Source: Candidatus Segatella caccae
GTDB lineage: Bacteria > Bacteroidota > Bacteroidia > Bacteroidales > Bacteroidaceae
Length of the DNA stretch: 19,969 bases
Direction of reading: 5' to 3'
NCBI GenBank assembly: GCA_900556395.1
Contig: USOQ01000049.1
Location: forward strand, 1 to 19,969
The translations under genes were made by a program, and so were the position numbers. This document shows, piece by piece, positions 1 through 7,570 of this stretch. The first letter of the stretch is position 1. Each line of letters starts with the position of its first letter. The notes below the pieces were generated by a model. That model worked only from the letters and a program-made list of their open reading frames with translations, was not told the origin of the DNA and ran no database searches.

Positions 1-149
1 AGGAAACATCTATCCTCTATGGTGGTAGCTGCAAGGCAAGCAACGCTCCTGAGCTTTTCGCTAAGCCAAACATCGATGGTGGTTTGATTGGTGGCGCTTC
101 TCTGAAGGCGGCTGACTTCAAGGGTATCATCGACGCTTGGAAAAAGTAA
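1..149 (+). CDS. tpiA: Triosephosphate isomerase, C-terminal end (partial)
   Basis: Only the last 49 codons are present, read from base 3; the gene begins outside the window. The enzyme interconverts dihydroxyacetone phosphate and glyceraldehyde 3-phosphate in glycolysis, in the cytoplasm. The visible part carries the C-terminal half of the TIM barrel: the phosphate-binding segment ILYGGSCKASNA, followed by NIDGGLIGGASLKAADF, which is the classic GGxLVGGASL region of the family. It ends IIDAWKK, a normal family terminus. The next gene, a SPOR-domain protein, lies 140 bp downstream on the same strand and is followed by folE, an order I associate with other Bacteroidales. Confidence is high because of the two glycine-rich signatures. 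Confidence 0.95.
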   Translation, partial: ETSILYGGSCKASNAPELFAKPNIDGGLIGGASLKAADFKGIIDAWKK

Positions 150-188
150 GCCCTAACGAGCTTTTCTTAAAATAAAAGAATACAAATT

Positions 189-261
189 ATCAGCACATGG
201 GCTCCTGCCGCCCTCTGCAAAGTGTGGCGATAGAATGTCCATGGCTGATGTTCGTTTTTTT
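189..261 (+). terminator. Structured hairpin with T-run after tpiA
   Basis: An ATCAGC-(A)-CATGG arm at 189-200 pairs with CCATGGCTGAT at 239-249, giving 11 bp with one bulged A. A further GCCGC/GTGGC pairing is possible inside the 38-nt loop. A run of seven T follows at 255-261, six bases after the stem. This suits an intrinsic terminator for tpiA, but the large structured loop is longer than usual, so a leader element of the next gene is also possible. Confidence 0.5.
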
Positions 262-289
262 GTAAAACACCTACATTATTATATTCATC

Positions 290-940
290 ATGAAGCAATT
301 CGTCATCATACTCATCGCTGCTCTCTGTTCTGCCACCATGGCTCATGCACAGAAGTATCTCGACCACTTGCAGCAACGCAACCCTGGACAGGGTAAGGTT
401 ACCGTAAAACAGAGCAAGGAAATCGACGAATTGGTCAATGGCAAGACGACTACTACGCCACAAGATGGCAAGTCTAAAGCTGATACGCCACAAAAGGCCA
501 ACCCTCAACATCACGGAGAGGGACAAGATAAAAAGACTGCTCCTGACTCGGTAAAGAAGCAAACGCCCGATTCTGCCAAGAAGACAGAACACAACAACAC
601 TGCGGGCAAAGACAACGATAAAGAAGAAAATGAAACACCTGTAGTTGACATGCACAAAAAAGTAATGCGTGGTAGCTATAAGGTTATAGGATATAGAGTA
701 CAGGCTTACGCTGGAGGTAACTCCCGCAACGATAGACTCAAGGCAGAGCAAATAGGCAATGCCATCAAGATGCGTTATCCCGACCAACCTGTATACGTAC
801 ACTTCTACTCACCCAGATGGATTTGCAGAGTGGGCAATTTCCGTAATCTCGAAGATGCTCAGAGAATGCTCGCTAAAATCAAAGCTATGGGCTACAAGCA
901 AGCCTGTCTGGTGAAAGGAAAAATAACGGTTCAATATTAA
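290..940 (+). CDS. Secreted SPOR-domain protein
   Basis: This 216-residue protein begins with a Sec signal peptide (hydrophobic residues about 4-19, probable cleavage after AHA at 20). Residues about 45-120 are a low-complexity stretch rich in Lys, Asp, Thr, Pro and Gln, probably a flexible periplasmic linker. Residues about 132-212 look like a SPOR fold: YRVQAYAG opens the first strand, YVHFYSPRWICRVGNF forms the middle, then an EDAQRMLAKIKAMGY helix and a final strand. SPOR domains bind glycan strands lacking stem peptides, typically at division sites, so an envelope location is expected. The gene sits between tpiA and folE and ends 20 bp before folE, so it is probably co-transcribed with folE. 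Its specific role is unknown. Confidence 0.85.
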   Translation: MKQFVIILIAALCSATMAHAQKYLDHLQQRNPGQGKVTVKQSKEIDELVNGKTTTTPQDGKSKADTPQKANPQHHGEGQDKKTAPDSVKKQTPDSAKKTEHNNTAGKDNDKEENETPVVDMHKKVMRGSYKVIGYRVQAYAGGNSRNDRLKAEQIGNAIKMRYPDQPVYVHFYSPRWICRVGNFRNLEDAQRMLAKIKAMGYKQACLVKGKITVQY

Positions 941-960
941 GCACACACAACTTACACAAC

Positions 961-1554
961 ATGAATCCAGAAACAGAATTTCGCGAAGGCCTCGATGAAC
1001 TGGCCGTACACTACAAGGAAGTACTAAAACTGCTGGGCGAAGACCCTGAGCGTGAAGGTCTCATCAAGACACCTATGCGCGTGGCTAAAGCGATGCAGGT
1101 GCTTACACGAGGTTACACACAAGACCCTCACAAGGTACTTACAGATGCGCTCTTCGCTGAGAAATACGACCAGATGGTCATCGTCAAGGACATCGATTTC
1201 TTCTCGATGTGCGAACACCACATGCTCCCCTTCTATGGCAAGGCTCACGTGGCATATATCCCCAATGGTCATATCACAGGACTGAGCAAAATAGCTCGTG
1301 TGGTAGATATCTATAGCCACCGTCTGCAAGTACAGGAACGCCTTACCCAGCAAATCAAGGACTGCATACAGGAAACACTCAAGCCACAAGGTGTGATGGT
1401 TGTCATCGAAGCCAAACACATGTGTATGCAGATGAGAGGCGTGGAGAAGCAGAACAGCATCACTACGACAAGCGATTATAGTGGTGTATTCAACTCGCTC
1501 AACACACGACAGGAATTCATGAACCTCCTGAGAGGTGAAAGCAAAAGAATCTAA
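961..1554 (+). CDS. folE: GTP cyclohydrolase I
   Basis: A 197-residue cytoplasmic enzyme converting GTP to 7,8-dihydroneopterin triphosphate, the first step of folate (and, where present, queuosine precursor) synthesis. Visible signatures are CEHHMLPFYGKAHVAYIP at about 84-101, GLSKIARVV at 107-115 and the SHRLQVQERL segment at 119-128. The zinc ligands expected from the E. coli enzyme (C110, H113, C181) correspond by spacing to C84, H87 and C155 here, so it is a zinc-dependent type IA enzyme and looks active. The length is normal for a bacterial FolE with a short N-terminus. The start is 20 bp after the SPOR gene and has no Shine-Dalgarno sequence, which is ordinary for this phylum. Confidence 0.97.
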   Translation: MNPETEFREGLDELAVHYKEVLKLLGEDPEREGLIKTPMRVAKAMQVLTRGYTQDPHKVLTDALFAEKYDQMVIVKDIDFFSMCEHHMLPFYGKAHVAYIPNGHITGLSKIARVVDIYSHRLQVQERLTQQIKDCIQETLKPQGVMVVIEAKHMCMQMRGVEKQNSITTTSDYSGVFNSLNTRQEFMNLLRGESKRI

Positions 1555-1558
1555 ATAT

Positions 1559-1647
1559 AGTGTTTAGTGCTTAATGTTTAGTGTTTACTGATGGATGCTA
1601 ACATTAAACATTAAACATTAAACACGAAATATCAAACACGAAACACT
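1559..1647. repeat. AT-rich imperfect inverted repeat between folE and xth
   Basis: The left part (1559-1587) is built of GTTTAGTG / TTAATGTTT words; the right part (1600-1647) is built of ATTAAACATT and AAACACGAA words. AGTGTTT at 1559-1565 is the exact complement of AAACACT at 1641-1647, and the 16 bases at 1571-1586 match the complement of the right arm with one mismatch. The transcript could form a long A/U-rich hairpin ending immediately at the xth start codon. No T-run follows, so it is not a standard terminator. Confidence 0.7.
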
Positions 1648-2403
1648 ATGATGAAGTTTATATCATGGAACGTAAATGGTCTGCGCGCTTGCGTGGGTAA
1701 GGACTTTGAGCAACAGTTCAAACAACTCGATGCTGACTTCTTCTGTCTGCAAGAAACAAAGATGCAACAGGGACAACTCGACCTACAGTTTGAAGGGTAC
1801 GAGAGTTACTGGAACTATGCTGAGAAGAAGGGTTATTCGGGTACCGCCATCTACACCAAACACAAACCTCTGAGTGTTAGCTATGGTATGGGAGTAGACG
1901 CTCACGACCACGAGGGACGTATCATCACCTTGGAATATGAGAAATTCTTCCTCGTCACAGTTTATACCCCCAACTCACAAGATGAGTTGCGACGCCTTGA
2001 CTATCGCATGACCTGGGAAGAAGACTTCCATCAATTCTTAAAAAGCCTTGACGCCAAGAAGCCTGTCGTCGTGTGTGGCGACATGAACGTGGCTCACCAA
2101 GAAATAGACCTGAAGAATCCTAAGTCTAACCGCCGTAACGCAGGTTTCACTGACGAGGAACGCGAAAAGATGACACGATTGTTAGAAGATGGTTTTACCG
2201 ACACCTTCCGCTACATGCACCCCGACACCATTACTTATTCATGGTGGTCGTATCGTTTTCGAGCACGAGAAAAAAATGCAGGGTGGCGTATCGACTATTT
2301 TCTCATCTCCGATCGCCTGAGAGAAAATATTAGTCAGGCAGAAATTCTTACAGACTATATGGGTAGCGACCATTGCCCTATAAAGCTCGACTTGCAGTTT
2401 TGA
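1648..2403 (+). CDS. xth: Exodeoxyribonuclease III (AP endonuclease)
   Basis: A 251-residue member of the exonuclease III/APE1 branch of the endonuclease-exonuclease-phosphatase superfamily, which cuts DNA at abasic sites and resects 3' ends in base-excision repair. The active-site motifs are all visible: WNVNGLRA at 7-14, LQETKMQ with the metal ligand E36, VYTPNS at 105-110, CGDMNVAHQEIDL with D145 and N147, and the terminal SDHCPI with D241 and H242. The length matches the family. Two ATG codons are adjacent (1648 and 1651); the family normally begins MKFISWN, so 1651 is an equally good start. It follows folE after an inverted repeat of about 90 bp, so co-transcription with folE is likely but not certain. 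Confidence 0.96.
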   Translation: MMKFISWNVNGLRACVGKDFEQQFKQLDADFFCLQETKMQQGQLDLQFEGYESYWNYAEKKGYSGTAIYTKHKPLSVSYGMGVDAHDHEGRIITLEYEKFFLVTVYTPNSQDELRRLDYRMTWEEDFHQFLKSLDAKKPVVVCGDMNVAHQEIDLKNPKSNRRNAGFTDEEREKMTRLLEDGFTDTFRYMHPDTITYSWWSYRFRAREKNAGWRIDYFLISDRLRENISQAEILTDYMGSDHCPIKLDLQF

Positions 2404-2522
2404 CCATCAAGTCAGGTCATAGCAATAAACAAGACCAAGACTATAAGGTCCTATCAAAAACAGGAAAGAATGATAAAAAAAGGCAAGAAGTAAGCTAAAA
2501 AACTACAAAAAAGGATTAAATA

Positions 2523-2554
2523 TTTGTTCAATCCAAAATAATATTATACCTTTG
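2523..2554 (+). promoter_or_regulatory. Bacteroidetes-type promoter for tRNA-Pro
   Basis: TTTG at 2523-2526 is separated by exactly 20 bases from TACCTTTG at 2547-2554. This fits the Bacteroidetes primary sigma consensus TTTG-N19/21-TAnnTTTG fully. Transcription should start near 2561, about 26 nt before the mature tRNA. The flanking sequence is A/T-rich. Confidence 0.88.
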
Positions 2555-2586
2555 CATCCGCAAATGCCAATCAAGGCAAGAGCAAT

Positions 2587-2659
2587 CGGGATTTGGCGCA
2601 GTTGGTAGCGCACACGTCTGGGGGGCGCGAGGTCGCTGGTTCGAGTCCAGTAATCCCGA
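2587..2659 (+). tRNA. tRNA-Pro (anticodon GGG)
   Basis: A complete 73-nt cloverleaf can be drawn: acceptor CGGGATT/AATCCCG, D stem GCGC/GCGC, anticodon stem CACGT/GCGCG, loop CTGGGGG with anticodon GGG at 2620-2622, five-base variable loop, T stem GCTGG/CCAGT with loop TTCGAGT, and discriminator A at 2659. No CCA is encoded (CTA follows), so it must be added after transcription. One oddity is the second pair of the anticodon stem, A2614 opposite C2628, which is a mismatch; a T at 2628 would restore pairing. The gene has its own promoter and terminator and is a single-gene unit. It reads CCC and CCT proline codons. Confidence 0.95.
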
Positions 2660-2666
2660 CTATAAC

Positions 2667-2706
2667 ACGAGAGGTCAACTTAACAGTTTGGCCTCTCGTT
2701 TTTTTT
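2667..2706 (+). terminator. Intrinsic terminator of the tRNA-Pro unit
   Basis: ACGAGAGGTCAA pairs with TTTGGCCTCTCGT over about 12 bp (one G-T pair) around a short loop, followed by eight T from 2699 to 2706. The hairpin begins seven bases after the tRNA. Confidence 0.92.
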
Positions 2707-2892
2707 GCGTTTATTAACAACCTATCATGCAAGATTTCTTATCTTTTGCGTTTTACACATAGTAAAAATCACAACCAAGACGAGGGATTCGTGCTCTTTC
2801 CGAGTAATTTAAGTAAGGAAAAGCCCCTTGTCTACTGAAGTGTGATAATAGAAAGATCATAATATTAATCATTTTAAACAATAACAAAAACA

Positions 2893-3570
2893 ATGAAGAA
2901 GTTAACTATCTTATCATTCGTTGCAGCCCTGATGGCTGCCTTCTCTTTCACATCGTGCAATACTGGCGGCGACTCATACAGCGCTCCTACACTGGACCAG
3001 CAGAAGTCTATGATCAATTATCTCGGCTACTCACAGTCAGGTGGAATCGTTTACTACAACGAGAACAAGTTTAATACTAAGGACGTGCTCGACACCATTC
3101 CTAACACCCTTGCCATCATAAAAACCGAGACAAACAAGGACAACAATGGCAACGTCAAGAACCTGTATGCTTCAGTATCTTTCGACTTCCCTGTTTCTAT
3201 CCTCAGCAAATTTATTGATGACGAAAAGTTGGCAGAAAAGATTGCCGAGATGGATAAGGTAAATATGAAAGTGAATCTCATACCTTACATGTATTCTTCA
3301 CAGACTTTCGTTGCCAATTGCTACGACCTGCAGCTCGGTGACATCGTGACATCAGACAAGCAATACAAGAACCTAACAGTAAAGTTCTACAACAACTATT
3401 GCATTGGTGGCTATGAAAAAAATAAGGATAATAAACAGTATTTCTATTTCTACATGCAACCAGCTTTGATCTACGTTGATGGCAACCAGACATCCTTGCT
3501 GAAGAATACAAGATTTAACAACTCAGAATATCCATGTCTCTTTAAGTTTACTACCGACAAGAAGAACTAA
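2893..3570 (+). CDS. Small lipoprotein of unknown function (possibly DUF4840-like)
   Basis: The 225-residue product starts with a lipoprotein signal peptide: basic MKK, a hydrophobic core, then FTSC with the lipidated Cys at position 22, followed by NTGGDSYS. Export and membrane anchoring are therefore likely. The mature part has alternating hydrophobic residues, as in a beta-rich domain, with a short charged helix (SKFIDDEKLAEKIAEM) about one third in. The layout resembles DUF4840-type Bacteroidales lipoproteins, but I do not recognise it with certainty and assign no function. The start ATG has only A-rich sequence upstream, which is usual here. It stands alone: a tRNA terminator lies upstream and a terminator lies about 80 bp downstream, before a converging gene. 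I see no exact promoter; a weak TATCTTTT sits near 2740. Confidence 0.8.
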   Translation: MKKLTILSFVAALMAAFSFTSCNTGGDSYSAPTLDQQKSMINYLGYSQSGGIVYYNENKFNTKDVLDTIPNTLAIIKTETNKDNNGNVKNLYASVSFDFPVSILSKFIDDEKLAEKIAEMDKVNMKVNLIPYMYSSQTFVANCYDLQLGDIVTSDKQYKNLTVKFYNNYCIGGYEKNKDNKQYFYFYMQPALIYVDGNQTSLLKNTRFNNSEYPCLFKFTTDKKN

Positions 3571-3648
3571 GTAAACTGGAAGATTATAAGAATATTACAC
3601 TTCTACAAAGAAGTACTCTCTGAATGATTAAATGTTCCGGAAACGGAA

Positions 3649-3691
3649 AAGGGCGCATCGACAAATATCGTCGAATGCGCCCTTCTTTTTT
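3649..3691. terminator. Bidirectional terminator between lipoprotein gene and transporter gene
   Basis: AAGGGCGCAT at 3649-3658 pairs perfectly with ATGCGCCCTT at 3675-3684; an inner CGAC/GTCG adds four pairs after one bulged A. On the plus strand it is followed by C and six T. On the minus strand the stem is followed by TTTTCC, so it could also serve the converging transporter gene, more weakly. Confidence 0.88.
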
Positions 3692-3696
3692 GTGTT

Positions 3697-3720
3697 CCTC
3701 GACCAGCAATCTGATCGAGG
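3697..3720 (-). terminator. Second hairpin downstream of the transporter gene
   Basis: CCTCGA at 3697-3702 pairs with TCGAGG at 3715-3720, extended by CAG/CTG after one C-A mismatch, around a four-base loop. It lies 21 bp past the transporter stop codon. It has no good T-run of its own and may act together with the neighbouring hairpin at 3649-3691, or only protect the 3' end. Confidence 0.45.
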
Positions 3721-3741
3721 AATAAAGATTACAAGAGTTGA

Positions 3742-5202
3742 TTACTCCTTACGCCAGAGCTTGCTCATATCTTCGAGGGTCTTTCCCTTGGTCTCAGGAA
3801 CGAGTTTCCATACGAAGATAGCTGCAAGGATACAGATGGCGCCATAGAGACCATAGGTGAACCAATGACCGAAATCGTCGCCAGGAGTAAGGTGCATATT
3901 GAACATAGGCACGAAAGTAGAGCTGACGATGAAGTTGAATATCCACTGGAAGGCAACGGCAATAGCCACTGCAGCACCACGGATAGTATTGGGGAAGAGC
4001 TCGGCAATAAGAACCCAAGCGATTGGACCCCATGAGAACATGAAGCTGGCACTATACACCATAATACTAATCATGGTGACTGTACTCAAGGCAGCATTAC
4101 CAAAGGTAAGAGCCACGCCAAGCGCACCTACAGCCATTCCTATAGAGCCCAAAATGAGCAGAGGCTTGCGTCCCAACTTCTCTACAGTGAAGACTGCCAC
4201 AAGTGTGAACGATATGTTGACTACACCCATGATAACCGTCTGAACCATAGGATTGCCCATACCCATATCCTGGAAGATACGAGGAGCATAGTAAAGCACC
4301 GCATTGATACCTACAGCCTGCTGGAATACAGAAAGCATAACACCTACGAAGATGCACATGAAACCATAAGAGAAAAGCTTCTCGGTTTTCACAGTTACAG
4401 TATTCTTGATATCGTGGATAATCTCGCGGGCTTTCTCCGAACCATTGATCTTGGAGAGGATTCCCAAGGCCTTGTCGTCCTGACCCACCATGACAAGATA
4501 ACGGGGAGTCTCTGGCACGAAACAGATAAGGAAAGTAAACAAGCCTGCAGGCACCATCTCACTACCAAACATATAACGCCAACCAGTCTCGATAGTCCAC
4601 TGAGCATCCACCATATTGGCTATGGCACCGGCCGCATCGTATATAGGATTGGCATGAGAACCCATAATCAGGAAGTTGACGAAGTAAACCACCAACTGAC
4701 CGAAGATAATGGCAAACTGGTTCCAACTAACCAACATACCGCGCACATTACTTGGTGCGATTTCGCCAATATACATAGGACAAATGGCAGAAGCCATTCC
4801 CACACCGATACCACCGAGCACACGATAGAAGTTAAACACTACGAGCAAGGACCAGTCGGCTTGTCCCTGAGGAAGGATATAGCTTTCAGGCTCCATTGAT
4901 CCCCAGGCAGAGAGGAAGAAGCAAATGCCCGCAAAGATAAGCGAACGTTTACGACCGAAATTGCTGGCAAAGAGTCCAGACAGTGAACTACCAATGATAC
5001 ATCCTATCAATGCACTTGAAGAAGTGAATCCGTGCATAAAATCGGAGTATTCGAAATCATTAGCACCCTTAAAGAATGCCTGCAATCCCTTTTCGGCTCC
5101 CGAAATCACTGCAGTATCGTAACCAAAAAGCAAGCCACCGAGCACGGCGACCATCACAATTGAAATAAGATAGGCCTTAGAGCCCTTTTGATTTTGTTCC
5201 AT
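3742..5202 (-). CDS. xylE: XylE-like sugar:proton symporter (major facilitator superfamily)
   Basis: A 486-residue, 12-helix inner-membrane transporter of the sugar porter family. Diagnostic motifs are LGGLLFGYDTAVISG at 21-35 (D29 is the equivalent of the proton-coupling Asp of E. coli XylE), NFGRKRS near 81, RGMLVSWNQFAIIFGQ at 154-169, VPETPRYL at 229-236, FQQAVGINAVLYYAP at 293-307, EKLGRKPL and the terminal VPETKGKTLEDM. Residues that contact xylose in E. coli XylE appear conserved (Q169, Q294, Q295, N300, W391, Q419, W420), so D-xylose or glucose is a plausible substrate, though family members differ. The gene is monocistronic and divergent from metF. No sugar-catabolic genes are adjacent, so the context does not fix the substrate. 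A weak -7 element (TAATATTG) lies upstream on the minus strand. Confidence 0.88.
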   Translation of the reverse strand: MEQNQKGSKAYLISIVMVAVLGGLLFGYDTAVISGAEKGLQAFFKGANDFEYSDFMHGFTSSSALIGCIIGSSLSGLFASNFGRKRSLIFAGICFFLSAWGSMEPESYILPQGQADWSLLVVFNFYRVLGGIGVGMASAICPMYIGEIAPSNVRGMLVSWNQFAIIFGQLVVYFVNFLIMGSHANPIYDAAGAIANMVDAQWTIETGWRYMFGSEMVPAGLFTFLICFVPETPRYLVMVGQDDKALGILSKINGSEKAREIIHDIKNTVTVKTEKLFSYGFMCIFVGVMLSVFQQAVGINAVLYYAPRIFQDMGMGNPMVQTVIMGVVNISFTLVAVFTVEKLGRKPLLILGSIGMAVGALGVALTFGNAALSTVTMISIMVYSASFMFSWGPIAWVLIAELFPNTIRGAAVAIAVAFQWIFNFIVSSTFVPMFNMHLTPGDDFGHWFTYGLYGAICILAAIFVWKLVPETKGKTLEDMSKLWRKE

Positions 5203-5295
5203 TTTTTATTAGGTTTTGTGACAATATTACACTATTAATACGCATTTTCTCAATAAATATTACGTACAACCTGCTTTTTTCCCCAACTTTTTTCG

Positions 5296-5303
5296 TAAAT
5301 TTG
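5296..5303 (+). promoter_or_regulatory. Probable -7 element of the metF operon promoter
   Basis: TAAATTTG fits the Bacteroidetes TAnnTTTG element and lies 24 bp before the metF start codon. The -33 region at the expected distance (near 5272) is only T-rich, not a clean TTTG. The 125-bp gap is shared with the divergent transporter gene. Confidence 0.55.
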
Positions 5304-5327
5304 CAACCAAAATAGATTTTACACAAC

Positions 5328-6284
5328 ATGAACATAGCAGATTTTCTCAATAAGGAAGGACAGAAGAGGGGGTTTTCATTCGAAGTATTGCCACCACTCA
5401 AGGGCAATGGAACTGAGGCTCTGTTCCGTACCATCGATAGTCTGAAGGATTTCGCACCACGATTCATCAACATCACCACTCATCACAGCGAGTATGTATA
5501 CAAAGAGCTCGACAATGGGCTGCTCACTCGCCAGCGTGTACGTAGACGTCCTGGTACTATTGCCATAGCGGGAGCCATACAGAACAAGTATGACATCCCT
5601 GTGATTCCTCACATTATCTGCAGTGGAGCAACCCAAGAAGACATCGAATACGAACTCCTCGACCTACAGTTCTTGGGAATATCGAATGTGCTCGTACTCC
5701 GCGGCGACAAAGCCAAGGAAGACCGCCTGTTCACGCCCACCAATAATGGTCATGCTCATGCCACCGAACTGTTGAAACAAATCAACCAGTTCAACGATGG
5801 TTTCTTTATGGATGGAACCCCCATCAAGCACCCTGGCGAGAAGTTCTACTGTGGAGTGGCATGCTATCCCGAAAAGCATGAAGAAGCACCCAATCTGGAG
5901 CAAGACTTGCTACACCTGAAAGAGAAACAGGAACTTGGTGCTTCCTATGCCGTAACCCAGCTCTTCTACGACAACAAGAAATTCTATGATTTTGTAGAGA
6001 AAGCACGACAGATGGATATCACCATCCCTATCGTCCCTGCTATCAAGCCATTTGCCAAACTTTCACAACTCACCATGGTGCCAAAGACATTCCATTGCGA
6101 CATCCCTGAAGAATTGGCTCAAGATGTACTGAAATGCAAGACCGATGACGATGCCAAAGCCCTTGGCATAGAATGGACAACAGAACAGGTGAAAGACCTC
6201 TTCGAGCATGGTTATAGCCACGTTCATTTCTTCACCGTGTCGGCTGTAGAAAGCGTGAAGCAGATAGCTAAGATATTGTTCTAA
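5328..6284 (+). CDS. metF: 5,10-methylenetetrahydrofolate reductase
   Basis: A 318-residue cytoplasmic flavoprotein that reduces 5,10-methylene-THF to 5-methyl-THF, the methyl donor for methionine synthesis. The TIM-barrel fold is recognisable from FSFEVLPPLKG at 16-26 (E19 matches the catalytic Glu of E. coli MetF), the ITTHHSEYVYKE segment near 48-59, PHIICSGATQEDIEYELLDL in the middle with LVLRGD just after, YAVTQLFYDNKKFYDFVEKA around 205-224, and PIVPAIKPFAKLSQL. The length is typical of bacterial MetF. It heads the plus-strand group metF-holB-ricT-gldH; holB starts 53 bp later. The start ATG is about 18 nt after the expected transcription start. Confidence 0.96.
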   Translation: MNIADFLNKEGQKRGFSFEVLPPLKGNGTEALFRTIDSLKDFAPRFINITTHHSEYVYKELDNGLLTRQRVRRRPGTIAIAGAIQNKYDIPVIPHIICSGATQEDIEYELLDLQFLGISNVLVLRGDKAKEDRLFTPTNNGHAHATELLKQINQFNDGFFMDGTPIKHPGEKFYCGVACYPEKHEEAPNLEQDLLHLKEKQELGASYAVTQLFYDNKKFYDFVEKARQMDITIPIVPAIKPFAKLSQLTMVPKTFHCDIPEELAQDVLKCKTDDDAKALGIEWTTEQVKDLFEHGYSHVHFFTVSAVESVKQIAKILF

Positions 6285-6337
6285 ACCGCTCACCCCACAC
6301 CCAACATTATATACAAACACATATAATAACTGCGTAG

Positions 6338-7492
6338 ATGAAATTCAGCGAAGTGATAGGTCAGCAAGACGTGAAAAACCGCTTGATGCAAATGGTGACC
6401 GAGCAACGCGTCCCACACGCCCTGCTCTTCTGCGGTCCACAAGGCTGTGGCAAGTTGGCCATGGCATTGGCTTTTGCAAGCTATCTCCTGGGAGAGCGAG
6501 AAGAAGAGAATGGCTCTTTAGAGACAAAGCGTGCCACTTCGATGCTGAGCAAATGGGAACACCCCGACCTGCATTTCACCTACCCCACTATTAAACTCGC
6601 CAGCATGGGCGACCGTGCTCCCGTAAGCCTCGACTTCGTCAAAGAATGGCGAGAAATGCTGCTCAACGAAGCTGCTTATCCACAAATCAACACCTGGATA
6701 AGCAAGATGGGAAAAACAAGCAGCGATAAAGACGGCAACAAGCAAGCCATCATCACGGTGGAAGAAAGCGAAGCCATCAGCCACAACATCAGTCTCATGT
6801 CGAGCCAAGGCGGATATAAAATCAGCTTGATATGGCTTCCTGAGCGAATGAACATACAGTGTGCCAACAAGATGCTCAAACTCTTGGAGGAACCTCCACG
6901 CCAGACACTCTTCCTCCTCGTAAGCGAGCAACCAGAATTGCTACTCGAAACCATCAGGAGCCGTACACAGCGTATAGACTTCAAGAAGATTGACACCGCA
7001 TCTCTGGAGCAAGCTCTCCTCGACCGACGCGGACTCGACCACGACACAGCTCACCGCATGGCACGAATAGCCAATGGCAACTGGAATAAAGCCATCGAAG
7101 AACTCGATGCTGGCAACGAGAACCAACAGTTCCTCGACTTGTTCATCATGCTGATGCGACTGGCTTATATGCGCAAGATACACGACCTGAAGAAATGGTG
7201 CGACATCGTAGCAGCTTTCAATAGAGAGAAACAAAAACGTATGCTCGACTATTTCACGCACATGCTCAGAGAAAGCTTTGTATACAACTTCCAACAAAAA
7301 GAACTCGTATACATGACGCTGGAAGAAGAAAACTTTGCTAAAAACTTCGCTCGCTTTATCAACGAGGCCAATATCATTGATATCTTCCAGCTCTTTGATG
7401 AATGCAAAGCCATGATTCATCAGAATGCCAATGCCAAGATTGTCTTCTTTGACATGGTGCTTAACATCATCGTGCTGCTCATCAGAAAATAA
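6338..7492 (+). CDS. holB: DNA polymerase III clamp-loader subunit delta prime
   Basis: A 384-residue AAA+ protein of the replisome that, with delta and gamma/tau, opens and loads the beta sliding clamp. Signatures are FSEVIGQQDVKNRL at 3-16, VPHALLFCGPQGCGKLAMA with a P-loop-like GPQGCGK at 33-39, EHPDLHF at 74-80, the conserved NKMLKLLEEPP and the sensor/arginine-finger region IRSRTQRIDF. Position 40 is Leu where an active Walker A motif has Ser/Thr, and delta prime is usually not an ATPase. The segment 60-71 aligns in length with the four-cysteine zinc module of typical delta prime proteins but has no cysteines there. It lies between metF and ricT, as I recall for other Bacteroidales. Confidence 0.92.
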   Translation: MKFSEVIGQQDVKNRLMQMVTEQRVPHALLFCGPQGCGKLAMALAFASYLLGEREEENGSLETKRATSMLSKWEHPDLHFTYPTIKLASMGDRAPVSLDFVKEWREMLLNEAAYPQINTWISKMGKTSSDKDGNKQAIITVEESEAISHNISLMSSQGGYKISLIWLPERMNIQCANKMLKLLEEPPRQTLFLLVSEQPELLLETIRSRTQRIDFKKIDTASLEQALLDRRGLDHDTAHRMARIANGNWNKAIEELDAGNENQQFLDLFIMLMRLAYMRKIHDLKKWCDIVAAFNREKQKRMLDYFTHMLRESFVYNFQQKELVYMTLEEENFAKNFARFINEANIIDIFQLFDECKAMIHQNANAKIVFFDMVLNIIVLLIRK

Positions 7493-7570
7493 CCAACATA
7501 AAGAATAGCAAGGCGAAAGCCTACAATATATTACATAATATCATACAATAAGATTTTTAATAGATTTATC

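Noticed and set aside
2593..2838. 81-codon plus-strand ORF over the tRNA
   Set aside because: It is a translation through tRNA-Pro and its terminator; the peptide start matches what tRNA genes commonly yield in frame.
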